Position numbers and translations under genes: made by a program. Below the pieces are notes generated by a model. It saw only the letters and a list, made by a program, of their open reading frames with translations. It was not told the DNA's origin and searched no databases. Source: Gracilariopsis chorda (taxonomy: Eukaryota; Rhodophyta; Florideophyceae; Gracilariales; Gracilariaceae). Taken from it: DNA of 64,000 nt. The DNA lies in contig NBIV01000014.1 in the NCBI GenBank assembly GCA_003194525.1, positions 372,001 through 436,000 on the forward strand. The letters run 5' to 3'. How positions within the stretch are numbered: position 1 is the first letter of the stretch; each line of letters begins with the position of its first letter. Shown one piece after another: positions 1-11,352 of the stretch.

Positions 1-1138
1 ATTTGCGCCTCCATTGGCGGCTGGATTTCGACCGCAGTGTTCAAGCAACGCTACAAGAACCTGGTCAGAAAGCACACCTTGTGCGGTATGGCCTGTGCGC
101 TTGCCGCTTTCTTCGGCGTCCCTCTCGGCGGCTCTCTGTTCGCTCTGGAGGTTAACAGCCGGCTCGGATACGAGTACTACGAACATGCGCTGGAGGCTAT
201 TGCTTCGGGAACAATTTGTCTCGTTGTGTTCCGTACGCTGGCTCAACTGCCTATTGAGCCTATCTACAAGTTCACTGCAGTGAAATTGGAGGCGTCGTCC
301 ACGCAGTTTGTGCTCACTGGTGCGCTGCTCGGACTTATTGGCGCGGGTATTGCCAGCTTGTTCGCACACGGTCACAAGGCTATTGTGAAGCGTCTGAAAA
401 AACTGGGCTGGCACGACGACCCTGTCAAACTGTCCATCTTTGGAGGTGTCGGTATTATCATTCTTGGAATTCTCATCCCGCATACGTTGTTCTGGGGTGA
501 GTATGAAATGCAAACAATTGGCTCACTGTCTCCGGCCGCCAAGCTGCCGCATATCTGGCCGACTACTGGTCTCACTGGGTTTGAAATAACAGGCTTTGGA
601 AGCGCGGTGCTTGCCGGGTTTGCCAAGCTGTTGGCGATTTCGTTCTCCGTCGCCGGTGGATACCGCGGCGGTTTCATTTTCCCGTTCTTCGCGGCGGGCG
701 CTTCTTTCGGAAGAGCGATCTGGTATCTTTTCCCGGGAATGTCTCCAGTGGTGGCCATTCTGAGCATGGCTGCTGGCATCAACGTAACAATTACGAGAAC
801 CACTTTGGCGACGACACTGATTCTTGCGGGTCTTGCTGGCGAGATTAATGCCATTTCTGCGGTTCTTGCTGCTTCTCTTTCCGCGGCGTTTGCGTCTTAT
901 TACATGGTAAGTTGGGTGATTTTGTGCAGTTTTCTTTTTTTTCTGCGGCGATTCGGTTTCTGACAGCCACTCTTTTTGGACGATGTGTTTACAGCCGTTT
1001 ATTGAAGCGCAGCAAGGGCGTGAAGACATATTTGAGGCTCAGTTGCACAGGTACACATTCCACAACGCGTGGGGAAAGGACGATGACACAATCAAGTATG
1101 AGGGCTCCCAAATTGCAACTGACGTCGAGAGTCAGTAA
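1..1138 (+). CDS. CLC-family chloride channel/transporter, 3' part of gene (two exons)
   Basis: The gene is cut by the left window edge, and frame 1 is open from base 1. Exons are 1-906 and 995-1138, with an 88-bp intron (GTAAGT donor, TTTACAG acceptor, phase 0) and a TAA stop at 1136-1138. The protein moves chloride, or exchanges chloride for protons, across a membrane. Visible CLC signatures are the segment AAFFGVPLGGSLFALE near the start, which corresponds to the APLAG/LFxxE region of bacterial ClcA, and GGYRGGFIFPFFAAGASFGR, the family's GxFxPxxxxGAxxGR motif on the ion path. Several hydrophobic helices follow. The tail (PFIEAQQGRED to TDVESQ) is only about 48 residues and holds no CBS pair, unlike most eukaryotic CLCs. 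The selectivity-filter GKEGP motif would lie upstream of the window. Family assignment is firm; subtype and direction of transport cannot be told. Confidence 0.9.
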
Positions 1139-4100
1139 TGGGGGGGCGGGGTTATGGCGCACCATCACTGACACGACCTCGAAGAGTGGTTTAGTGCACG
1201 GTTGCAGTACCGCTGGTACTGTACGGGCGACACGCGCGTGCACGTTTTGTTGCGCGGAAACGTCTCACGATTTGAAGAAATAGATACTGTTTTTTTACAA
1301 GAGAGTGGATGGAGCGCGGACAATGTGGCGCACTTTCTGCCTCTCAGGCGGGGGAATCGAATGCACTTGGCTGTCTCTGTTCTTTTTCGTTCATTTTTGT
1401 TTTGGCTGATTTATCTAACAGCAGTAGTGAAGTAAAGTGGTGCGCGCAATGGCTGACGCATTACCTCAAGCGCGCGTGTTGGGTGTGAAGGGAGGGAGTT
1501 ACGGGCGGAAGAGGTTTAGTGCTCGCACTTGTGTTCTGCTGCGCGGCGCTAACCGCCCATCCGAAATTTCGGCAGCGCGGGATGGGTGTGTTGCAAGGGG
1601 GTGCTCATGGGTGGCGGCCCTTTCGAGAGCGGAACCGTGGAACGGCGCAATTCTTTTCATGCCACGTGACGTTGGTTTTCTTCCGTCACGGAAGCATATG
1701 CTGCGTGACACTGTAAGCCATGTCGCGCCGTGCGCGCGCTCATATTTGAATTTTGAATCATTCCGCCCACCGCCGCTAGCAGCACAAATCCTATTCTGCA
1801 TCAAACAAACCAGCCATATCCTCGACGCCAAATATATACACAAACACAGCACATATTGTTTGGTATATTCTCTCTGCGCTGCACGGCAGCACGCCACATG
1901 TGTAACACCAGCGTTTAATGGACGAGTGAGGTCTGGCTCAACCGCCTGCCACAACCCAGCACAACTCCCCGTTTAATACGGGGCAACGCTTCTAACCGCA
2001 ATCCCACCCCTCTTCATTAGAGAAGCGAAACCCAAAAGTTCCAACTATTAAAGTTACAACGCTACCCTTCTAGCCGTTAGCCCTTATCATCGCTGCCGTT
2101 GTAAGTCTACTTACCCACATCGATATGCGGCATGCACAGTGCCGGAAATATGCTTATAAACCAACTTCACGCACGATTAATCTTCACACTCAACAGCCCC
2201 ACAACTGAGTCATCCTTTGAAGCACTCGCATGTTTGATAACAGACAACTGCACATTCGCCGCTGTAAATATCCTGCCAGAGATAGTTGAGTACCAATATA
2301 ACTTACTAACGAGTAGACACAATACTGTATCGCTAACTTAGTCTACACCTCTTCTGATTTCCAAACCACTGCTCTGTGCCTATCCTTTCTTTGGGTTGCC
2401 ACTGTTTTTCACCAATTCGTGTATTGCTTTTCTACCTGACCCATATTAACTCACCCGCTTGAATTAAGTGTTGCCTCCACTATCCACACAACTCGGGCAC
2501 CACCAAAGTCACTTTGCACTTCGAACGTACTGTCGCACGAACGCAAATTAATTCCACCTTAGCACTGCATTACTCATGGACCATGAGTCATGGTTAGGGA
2601 AAGCTGTTTAGCCTTCCAATGTAATCGTCGCCTTTGGTTCACATCATGAGCCGCTTTACCATGTTGCCATACACGCCTACATGCACCAGCAGCGCAGCAA
2701 TACCACTGTCGTTCTTATAACTTTGCACTCAATTTAGCCAGAGGTTTCTTTCTTTCACCCCACGTTCCTTTAATGCGTTCATGATTTTCTCAAAGTCTGG
2801 GTACTCAAAAGTGGACATCGCAAGCTCAATGTCACATTTTGGCTTCCATAACGCGCTGGGAAACTGTGTCCATACTCAGCATGATGCGGAAGCAATCACA
2901 ACAGTTTCTTCTTCAGCGTAGAAACAGTGTATCAGCTCTCACGCCTCTCCGCTTAGCCATTCAAACGCTCTTTCAAACGGAAAAAACGCACAAGTGTTAT
3001 CGACTGAAATGCAGCAATATGTCCAACTTCACAGCTCGCCAATCACCTCTATCCATGAATTGTTTAATTGTCCGAAAGCCTCATGCATGCGGCACCGACA
3101 GTAGCGTTACCCTCACATTGCCAAGGCACTCTCGTTCTCACTGCTAACAAGCCCACCACATAACATACAGTACAGCACAACGACATTCGGCTTGCCGGCT
3201 TGTTGGCATCGCCCTCATCATAGTGTGTGCCGTGCACGCACCACTGCGTTACAATTCTTGCCTCGCGCCGACGTGACCGCAGCTACGAAGTATAGTAATA
3301 CCCTGAGAAACTCGCGATATCCAACAAATAAGCGGCAGTTATTGAAAGTTACACATGCTTTTTTTGAAAGACGGCGGAGATGAACTGGAGGCAAAAAAGG
3401 AAGCTTCTTGGTCATGTCTCGTGTGCGTGTCTCATGCATCTGAACTTCCTTTTTGCACAGTATTTGTTCCTACGATACTTTGACACGGCACTTGCTCGCC
3501 TTGTCTTGGAACCCCTTTTTGAGACGTCGAGGACATAATTGCGTCAAATAACACCGCAGAATAATTGCTGCTACGCAATGACATTCTGGGCTGAATGTTG
3601 TCGCATTTTCGTGCACCTTAATCGGATTGATCTTCAACCACATCAACACATTTAGCGTGCTCCTTTCTTCTTGTGCAACCAACCGTCAATGAATCATACG
3701 TATTGTTGGCTAACCAGCAAAGCCCACTGTGGCCTTCATGGCCTGCAGAACCACAAAGCATCTGCACAAGCAAACTTCCACAAACAAAAAGCATGTGGAA
3801 CAATATCTGGAACAAACTACAGTTATCATCTCGGGCGTAGACTGGTGAGAGTTCAGTTGCAGAACGTGCGTTGTCTGATGCCTTGAAGATTCCTGATCCA
3901 GGGCACTCGCCCGGTAATATCGTGATTGCCGGTTCATGTCAGTCAAATGGAGAACTGCGCAAGTGATACAGGGTCCGCACGCATTGAACGATCTGCAACA
4001 AACCTGCATTTCTTACGCCATGTCTTGTGGATGATGAACCTTTAGGTTTTACTGCAAAATGTGCTTACCCAGGAGCAGCTACGTCGTAGTAACCTTGTCC

Positions 4101-4850
4101 TGAGGATATATCCTACTCGAAATACATGCCCTAAAGTGAAGGCCCTTCTCAAAATCACCATCTTGGGTACAGTCGAAGAGCTCAAAGATGTACTCAGAGC
4201 ATCCATGAGTAGCATTAGCGTTGTAGGATCAGCTGCAACAGGCTCATTTCCATTCCTAGTGCTCATAGTTTGACTTGATAAACCTTACGTTCTTCCTACA
4301 CCACAAATGGAAGTTGATGTAAGTTGACGCAACCACAAGAAACCAAATATAAGAAGATAGGTGCCAAAGAAGAACACTTAGCAGATCTCTTTATATTTTA
4401 GAACAGACATTCCTAGAGGTGGGCGAACCAAAAAGGATGCTTGTTCGACCAGAAAGCATAATTCTTATGCAAAAAAAGAGTAGCTACGCCTATACATCTC
4501 GAGGACATTAGAACGTAGCCTACTGGAGCATATCATTTCGAAGTCGAAGGTGGTTTTTGAAGCATCGTTCGGTGCATAGTTTATCAGAAGTGGCTGGTCG
4601 TTCAACATGTGCCTTTTGTAAATCTTCCGTGCACGCTCTCAGTACAAACTTGAGCAAACTATTCACTGCAGTATACGTTGATAGTAGACAGCAAAGCTGA
4701 AGCCACCCCCCATCAAGCACCTAGATTGCGAAGATTCTTTGAAGTACACTTCAGCCAAGTGAGCAACGATGCAGACACAAGCACGCTTTGTTGAACCATA
4801 CTACGTCCTTGAGGAATCCACGCGACCTGAACCAAGAACATTGATTCTTC
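1139..4850. other. Gene-poor intergenic stretch
   Basis: I see no credible gene here. ORFs up to 179 codons occur but start at non-ATG codons, are matched by equally long antisense frames and contain no recognisable motif. A TATA-like run (AAATATATACAC) lies near 1828, and a 6-bp-stem hairpin (ccccgt-ttaat-acgggg) near 1965. The rest is unremarkable mid-GC sequence, probably decayed transposon. Confidence 0.5.
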
Positions 4851-5024
4851 CTTGTGGGCATGGCCCATGGAGAAATAAAGAGAAACGAAAAGTGATATCA
4901 GTCATCCATACGGTCTGCAACGGTGATCATTGTGTTTCTTGTGGGTGTGGTCCATGGATGAACAAAAAGAAACGAGAAAGTGATATCAGTAATCCATACA
5001 ATCAGCAACGGTGATTGTTGTATG
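4851..5024. repeat. Tandem duplication, two copies of an 87-bp unit
   Basis: Copy 1 is 4851-4937 and copy 2 is 4938-5024. Both begin CTTGTGGG, contain CCATGGA, a run AAGTGATATCAGT and AATCCATAC or CATCCATAC, and end near CAACGGTGAT. They differ at roughly one base in eight. 87 is a multiple of three, and a short plus-strand frame (4769-5014) runs through both copies, giving the repeated residues CGxGPWxNKxKRxxxISxxx. The protein-level repeat may be fortuitous. Confidence 0.8.
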
Positions 5025-5031
5025 GTTTCTG

Positions 5032-5385
5032 TCAGCCCACGGCAAGGGACAATGGGCTGGTGTAGTGTGTGCACAAACCTTTGAGGCCTTCAGGCAGCAA
5101 TCCCCGATTTGTACTACAGGTAGCACACAAGCAACTACGTAGACTTACTACTGTTCCCGTCGGTTCTGTTGTCGTACTCTTCATGCTATTGAGTACAACA
5201 GTGACAATGTCCTTTTCTGCTGCATGACAAATCTCACAACAATCAAGGTTCAGAACAAGCGATTCAGCGTCATAACGCGACAGGCTTTTGCAATATTCAC
5301 AATCAAGAATGCATTGCCGAGCAGGACCAAGCTTGATACCGGATATCAGGCCATCGGGGCGGGCACAATACGAAGACACAAGCAC
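5032..5385 (-). other. Possible coding remnant with CxxC pairs
   Basis: A minus-strand frame of 117 codons contains closely spaced cysteines (QCILDCEYC, then LDCCEICH, then CLCATC), as in a zinc-binding module. A good splice donor (GTAAGT in minus sense, near 5140) lies inside it, so an exon ending there is possible. It lies just outside the inverted-repeat pair described below, which suggests a decayed transposon gene. I do not recognise the family. A chance ORF remains possible. Confidence 0.25.
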
Positions 5386-5542
5386 GTTCTTTTTTATTCA
5401 CAAGGTAGGTTGTTGTTGTTCCCTTTCACAACAACAGAGACAGCGAAGACACTACCAGCTCCGCTCGTTTCAGTGATCCTCAAGTTTCTGGACCCCACCA
5501 TCAATGTGCTGACTTGTAGCCATTTCTGGCTCTGTAGTGTTG

Positions 5543-5700
5543 GACGGAACCCAAAACAGGTACAGGGTTTCGTCACCTTAGAAGCCTGGGTAGGTAGCAG
5601 TAGAGTAGGTAGCCGTCCACATCCGAATCGTTCCCAATCGGGGAACACTGTCGTGGTACTTAAGCCACGGCAGGACCGCCTCTCAGTAAATCGAGGCATC
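5543..5700 (-). repeat. Left arm of a long imperfect inverted repeat
   Basis: The reverse complement of this arm resembles 6590-6755. Shared landmarks are CACGACAGTGTTC versus CATGACAGTGTTC, CTACCTAC, and CTGTTTTGGGTTCCGTC. The arms are about 160 bp and enclose about 0.9 kb, which fits the ends of an old DNA element. I cannot fix the outer borders or any target duplication. Confidence 0.55.
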
Positions 5701-5852
5701 GAACCTCACCATTTTCCCGACAAACAACTCGCGTAGTACGCCACACTTGTTGATTGTGTTTGAGAAGGCGAGTTATATGCAGTCGCTATTTTCAATCCCC
5801 GGTATCCATATCAGGCGTGTTGTGGTTCTGATCGGTCCTTATCGACAAACCT

Positions 5853-5974
5853 GTTATCAACCGCTGTCCTCGCTCCATAACCCGGATCTCCGGTGCAATA
5901 ATCGGGCCTCAGCTTCGCCTCGGCTCGATATTGCACCTCGGACCGCTGGCTTGGAGCTTGGACCGGTTGATAAC
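5853..5974. mobile_element. Foldback (hairpin) MITE
   Basis: The outer arms are GTTATCAACCG (5853) and CGGTTGATAAC (ends 5974), an exact 11-bp inverted pair. The inner stem pairs GGTGCAATAATCGGGCC (5892-5908) with GGCTCGATATTGCACC (ends 5937). The apex is TCAGCTTCGCCTC. The whole 122 bp can fold on itself. There is no coding capacity and no clear target duplication. The apex resembles that of the hairpin at 20928-21030. Confidence 0.7.
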
Positions 5975-6475
5975 TTATGAAGTTTAAAGGTGTCGTTGGC
6001 TGGACTGTGGTACAGTTTTACTAAAGTCGTTTTTGGAATTTGTGAATGTCTTCGCTAGAGCGCAATATATTAACCAAGGTATTCCAATTTACCATTGTGG
6101 AGAACCATATTTTGTATTACATTTGTTTGCCTTGTGAAAATTGAGGAATTCCCTGCAGTCTCAAAAAATCTGAAAAGGCATTTGCCTCTCAGCTGAGGTG
6201 CAACCGTGGGTAATCTAAAAGGGCGAATGGTGAAAGCGAATCCTTCAAATTCCAATATTTTGACCATCCAGAAATCTTGACTGGCAACCATAGGATTGCA
6301 ATCGACTGCAATCTAATCGATTGCGTTCTATTTCTGAGCAGAGGTCGACTGAGCGTCCGGCGTTGCGATCAAACAATGAAAAAAAATATTGAACTGTTGT
6401 AGTGAATGCAGTGATCACTGTGGCAAAGTTCGCTAGTTGTTTGTTCGGCACACTGTCGTGGACCACGACAAGACT

Positions 6476-6595
6476 GCCTCGGTTTCCTTTTTTTACCATT
6501 CTGGTGATGTCATTTGCATTCTTGTGAGGGTCGATGCCTCGGTTTCCTTTTTTTACAATTATGATGAGGTTGTTTGCCTTGGTTTACGGAGAGGC
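6476..6595. repeat. Tandem duplication, two copies of a 60-bp unit
   Basis: Copies 6476-6535 and 6536-6595 both start GCCTCGGTTTCCTTTTTTTA and continue with ATTNTGNTGA. The first half of the unit is nearly identical between copies and the second half has drifted. Confidence 0.75.
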
Positions 6596-6755
6596 AGTTC
6601 TGTCATGGTTTAAATGCCATGACAGTGTTCTTCAATTGGGGACACAAGCAACTGTGGAACGCTGCTTACTAGTGCTACCTACGCAGGCGGTCCTAGGTAG
6701 CGGAACCCGGTATCTGTTTTGGGTTCCGTCAATCCAACGAAGCGGGAAACGGATA
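6590..6755 (+). repeat. Right arm of the same inverted repeat
   Basis: Inverted partner of 5543-5700. It contains a small palindrome (TGTCATGG..CCATGACA), matching the GTCGTGG..CCACGGC palindrome of the left arm. A third relative of that palindrome (GTCGTGGACCACGAC) sits near 6455 between the arms. Confidence 0.55.
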
Positions 6756-6759
6756 CACC

Positions 6760-9700
6760 AACAGGGTTCCCAAAACATTCAAAGTGTCGTAAGAACTGGC
6801 AAAAGGCTATACCGTAATCTTACTCGTTCTGCATCTCGCCGCACCACACTTGACATAAATCTAAACCGCGTTGTGTGACAGTGGACAAGCTAATAGGTTA
6901 CACAGAGCTAGAAATCTGGTTGCGTGTTGAGGAGCATCGGCCCATCAAAGGCGTTTAGGCTACCGACCGACATTTCATGCAAGAGTCCGTGGATGTCTGT
7001 TCATGATTCTAAACATCCACACGACATGAGCAAGAGTCGTTTTCATGGGATAAAAACCTAGGCCCCGCGTGCTAGTTCTACAAGTGGCATACCCTTGTAA
7101 CGCAACATAATGTCACATCTTAAATATCACTCGAATCCAAAAGAGCAACAAATTTTGACTTGGACGTTGTTCATAGCCGTATAGAGAGAAATACGAGAGA
7201 GAAGCCAGCTATCTAACAATCCAAGAAAACGTTCAGCTCCTGCAAATGTTCGAACACTACACTCAGCAGTCATGAAGAAAAATCAAGTACCAAACGATGA
7301 AAAATACGCGGCTAAGACCTTCCGCTTGGAGACAGTCCCTAACCATACAAGACATCAAAGTCATGCAATAGAGATGACTCTGTATATCCGTTGTTCCGCC
7401 CTGCGGCATTGTAACCTTTAACTGTCTGTTCTTAGAGGTGGACTACCTGCCCTGTCAGTTAGTCAGTAGCTAAAGGGTTATCAAAAGGGTGAAGTTCAAT
7501 GGCTTAACATCAGCTCAGTTGGGCTGTGTATATAAACACCAGCGTGGCTTAAGTGTTGTGAGAATGGAGAGCTAATCGGGATCAGAAGCACCACCACCAC
7601 CATAACTTGTTGCTGGTCTTGCCCTCATGGGTTTCTTATCTATTTCCCTACCCCTCTGCTCTTCTGAAGCCTTGCCTCTTTCGTCTTTTTTCGGTCAAGT
7701 TCTTTACCCTCCTTTTCCAGTGCGACCTTGATCGTTGCAGCTGCGCAGAGCACATCACCCATTACGTACGTAGGGAATGTCCAATGTACCAGTGCGAGGC
7801 TAAACTTTGTCCTGTTACGACTTTCCAACTTCATGGAATACACAGTCTGATCGTGTCGAAGGACAAGATATGTCTGAAGGACATGTCTTTATATTACTCC
7901 CGGGCCGTATCCTTGGATGACTGAAGTTGAAGCTTTGCACCTATTCATGCCATTTTGCTGTAGTTAGTCAAATCTAGTCATAATTCAGTATTCAAAGAGC
8001 AGTTAAAAACAAAGCCACAAGAAAGTTTTCATTTGTTGTTCTTCTCTCTTTTTTTTAATTCTCCCTTCAACTTTGACTGTAGTAGGATTTCGCTTTGCGG
8101 ATGTGATATGGCGTTCGCCACCTACTTTATATTATAGAACAGTCTTCGAGATTTATTTGTTAAGTCATTGTGAATTCAAAAACGTTGTATCGTGCTTCCT
8201 TTTGTTGTGCATGATGATATTTGATGGAAAAAAGTGGTGTGGACGCTGCCCATGGAAACTGAAACTTTAAATGGTGCGCTAGAATCGTTTGAGCCTCTCT
8301 TGCGTCGAAAAGAAGCTTTTCACTGTGATACTAATTTCGTTTTCCTTGTCACTGAATCTTCGTGACGTAAAGGATGGGGATTTCCTCTTGTTCATTATTC
8401 TCTGTTCAAAGCTGCATCGTTTGATGGATTTTTTCTCGCCAGTAGACTTCTACCCTTGAGTAGACTCTTCTTCTGATCTGATTTGCCTATCCTCAGATCA
8501 CTGAAACGAATGAAAAACGGATGAAAAAGAGGTCTTGGAAGCCTATGGTCCTTTGAGCTCATGGCTTGAATTCGTATTCCACCGCGAAATAAAACTTGCA
8601 AACGAACAACCGTTCTCCTGTAGGTTATCGTTTTTGCACGCAGGAATTCAGTACCGTGGATCTTTAGCCGTTGGAGCATGAATCGTATTAAAAGTCAGTA
8701 AGTGAGAGCATCTTTGACACTTGAATAGCATTCAATAACCGTGGTTTAAGCACGAATTGTACAGACCAACGTACAAGAGCTTTCGTCACAAAGCTTTTTA
8801 TTGTCTAACATGAGCGTGGCTTATTTCAAAAGCAGTAGTATTCGCTTTGTCTGTGCTAAGTACGAGAGCCATTCAAGCTGTAACGCATAAACGCAAAGAC
8901 GTTTCACCTTTAGTCAAGAGCTAACATGCATGCATACTAACAGTTTTCACATCGATAACAGTAGATGCTACTGGACACAGTATAATACACTCAGTAAAAC
9001 CCACTGTTTGACAGAGCAAGGACATCGAACTATCAACAGCCTCACACCCTAGCAAGAGAGGGTACAATGGGACTGACCTGAATGATAAGAGGAAATATAT
9101 TAGGCAAACTATATTGAATCGCTTTGAAAGGAGATCGTAGTTCCCAGGCGGAGTGTTTAATGCGTTAGCTTTACTTCTGGCGTTCACGAAGTTCAAGCCG
9201 CAAGTAAATTCAAGTGTTTTGTTTGGTACAGAAAAGAAAAGGTTATATTGCCTGCATAGTACACTTTCAGCTAATTAAATACGCTCTAGCTATCTGCTGT
9301 AGACTGATCAAGCGTTTAGACGTACGAGCTACGGGAGGCACACAGTAGGGAATGGAAGCACTGCTCATCAATACCAAACCTGTTTACAGTATTCAACTAT
9401 TAACTATATCTGGACGGACTAGGCGACTATGCTCATCATCTTCATCGAGAATTGTCCATTGAGATGCGTCCGCCTTTGCGCTTAGAGTTGCGTCTTCTCC
9501 TTTTCAATGGCTGAGGCCTCCTTTCAAAGTAAGCATATTCCCGTGAAGCCATACTCGCATGAAGGTACATGAGAGTCGAAACTTGAGAGCGAGAAGTAAT
9601 GCGATAAACTCTTTGCTTCTCAGGTGGTACTCTATGAAGCCTTCTTTGCAGACGTTCCATGGCTTTCCGCCAGCTCCGCAGAGGCACCACAGTTTGGAAA

Positions 9701-10625
9701 AAACGGACAACTCCTTCGAGCACAAAACAGCGCATGATGGGATTCAGAGGCAGTATGTTTGCGGAGCCTGAATGCAAGAGTCGACGAACTAGGCGCCTTT
9801 CGAAGATCTTTAAATCTCGTCTTGATGAGGACGTGGGCATGATATCAGCACGGTTGTAAGTGTCAGTCCTTTTTTGTAGTGCGCGCTGTCTAAGTTGAAT
9901 TGAAAGCGTACTTCAACGATGTCCTTTTAGCATGGGAAGAGGGTTCCATTTTCGGGACTCAGTGGTTCTGTTCTGGTTACGCGTTATAATTATATGATAC
10001 ATAGAGCTCTCGATGCAATTGAAATACAAGGCCGTGATTGCTTTTATTTCTAGGGAACATTTGGTTGGTAGAACTGAAACGACGTTAAAGGCAATTACAG
10101 AATCATACGAGCACAATGATGATGACAAACAGAAAGAATTTGATCTGTAATTGCGGAGAGTACGGAACAAGAAGAACTAATTCATAGAAGTGGAATTAAA
10201 AAATGAAGAGTTAATAGGCTCCAAACAGGCGATATAATATTCATCGCTGTGATAGGAGATAAAGAAAGGTTTGAAAACGAAAATAGTAATATTTTGGCAG
10301 GTCCTCTATTAGTCGAAAGCTGATCATGCTCAACAGACCGGGCGTGAGTTGCTATTCTTCGTAACTGATGTGCAAAAAATGGAGCGTGGTCAGCTAGGTT
10401 TCTGTATTTGATCTCTTTTACGAAGCACCTCGTCGACGTTTTTGGGAAAAAGCGGTCAGCTAAGTTTGTCGGCGCAATCCTAAATCGCAGCCTAAAAGAG
10501 AGGATTTACAACTGCCAACATTTTATATTTATCGAACGGCCACGGCAGTACGGTACCGTCCAACGGCACGTGTCACGTCAGGGGTATATGCGACCTCGTC
10601 ATACTCTCCGAATTGTAAAAACTGA
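6760..10625. other. Gene-poor intergenic stretch
   Basis: No gene is recognised. A TATA box (TGTATATAAACACC, near 7525) is followed by a (CAC)n run near 7591, which looks like a promoter or old LTR region without an attached gene. Apart from the basic minus-strand ORF at 9442-9840, ORFs here are short and mirrored on both strands. Confidence 0.5.
9442..9840 (-). CDS. Hypothetical basic protein ORF (132 aa)
   Basis: The ORF begins at an ATG (MPTSSSRRDLKIFERRLVRR) and ends with a strongly basic tail (PLKRRRRNSKRKGG) that could act as a nuclear signal. No domain, membrane helix or family is recognised. Competing ORFs of about 70 codons exist in other frames, so coding is uncertain. It is listed because it is the only ATG-started frame of that length in a 4-kb empty region. 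Confidence 0.2.
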   Translation of the reverse strand: MPTSSSRRDLKIFERRLVRRLLHSGSANILPLNPIMRCFVLEGVVRFFQTVVPLRSWRKAMERLQRRLHRVPPEKQRVYRITSRSQVSTLMYLHASMASREYAYFERRPQPLKRRRRNSKRKGGRISMDNSR

Positions 10626-10710
10626 CAAGAATTCCCCCTTCCGCCCCCCTCCCTTCCCCTCCTCCGTTCTCCCCCCCTTCCCTGCCCCCTGCGTATTTCT
10701 CTCCCCGTAC
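10626..10710. repeat. Polypyrimidine (C/T) tract
   Basis: About 80 bases are almost wholly C and T, with several runs of five to seven Cs. On the minus strand this is a G-rich tract able to form triplex or quadruplex structures. It lies about 220 bp outside the MULE left end, so it is flanking host DNA. A palindromic patch (CACCAGTGGTG, CACCACTG) follows near 10850-10900. Confidence 0.7.
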
Positions 10711-10923
10711 AACAAGTAACCTTACGACTGTACAAATGCGTTTTGTTTTTTAAATTTAGGTAATTAGCCTCTAGGACTTCTCTCTCGATTGCTTACATCC
10801 TTCAATGCTATCCGGCAGCTGTCCTGAAGGTTACTGCTGAGGTGGATCACCAGTGGTGACTCGTCACAGCGGTACCCAATGGTGACTCACCACTGTTGAA
10901 CCTGTCTATTTACTATTTTGCTA

Positions 10924-10932
10924 CGAAAATTC
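10924..10932. repeat. MULE target-site duplication, left copy
   Basis: CGAAAATTC directly precedes the left TIR and is repeated exactly at 18716-18724 after the right TIR. Nine bases is the diagnostic duplication length for Mutator-superfamily insertion. Confidence 0.95.
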
Positions 10933-11172
10933 GGGAAAGGGCTAAACTACACGACGTAGATAGTGTAGGCGAGTCAGCGCGCATTTGCACCAATAAAAAG
11001 AGAGAGTCAGCGGGCACGTGCCACGGCGAGCTGCACAAGTGCCCGTGCCACTTCAGATCTTACTGTAGCCAATAATACGCCCCTATTTTGGATTTCAACC
11101 AGTAGATCCGCAGAGTCAGAGCATTCCCTCTATCCCTGCTCTCTCCGGCCGCCAAGTCAGCACAACGTAAAT
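10933..11172 (+). repeat. MULE left terminal inverted repeat (240 bp), putative promoter
   Basis: Exact reverse complement of 18476-18715 by reading. Inside it lies a smaller inverted pair (GGGCACGTGCC and GGCACGGGCAC) that could be a transposase-binding or hairpin site. The gene on this side starts 181 bp further in. Confidence 0.95.
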
Positions 11173-11352
11173 GAGATGTAGATGCAGTCGAGGTTACCGC
11201 GCGGCGTCGTCAAATTGTGTGGGAATGACAGATACGTCAGGTACTACGTCCTCCTTCACATCTTCGACGACCCTTTCAAAGACTGCTGACTCTCTCTACG
11301 TCCCAATCTCCTTCCCGGACCGCTCTCGTGTACTGTTCTATTGCTTTGAGCA

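Noticed and set aside
372-1029. Minus-strand frames of 160 and 168 codons opposite the CLC exon
   Set aside because: Shadows of the coding strand: no motifs, and the plus frame has clear CLC signatures.
1437-1976. 179-codon plus-strand frame after the CLC gene
   Set aside because: Starts at GTG, matched by a 151-codon antisense frame, and contains no recognisable feature.
7525-7610. Solo LTR or gene start at the TATA box near 7525
   Set aside because: The ATG that follows is stopped after three codons, and no second LTR or TG...CA limits could be defined.
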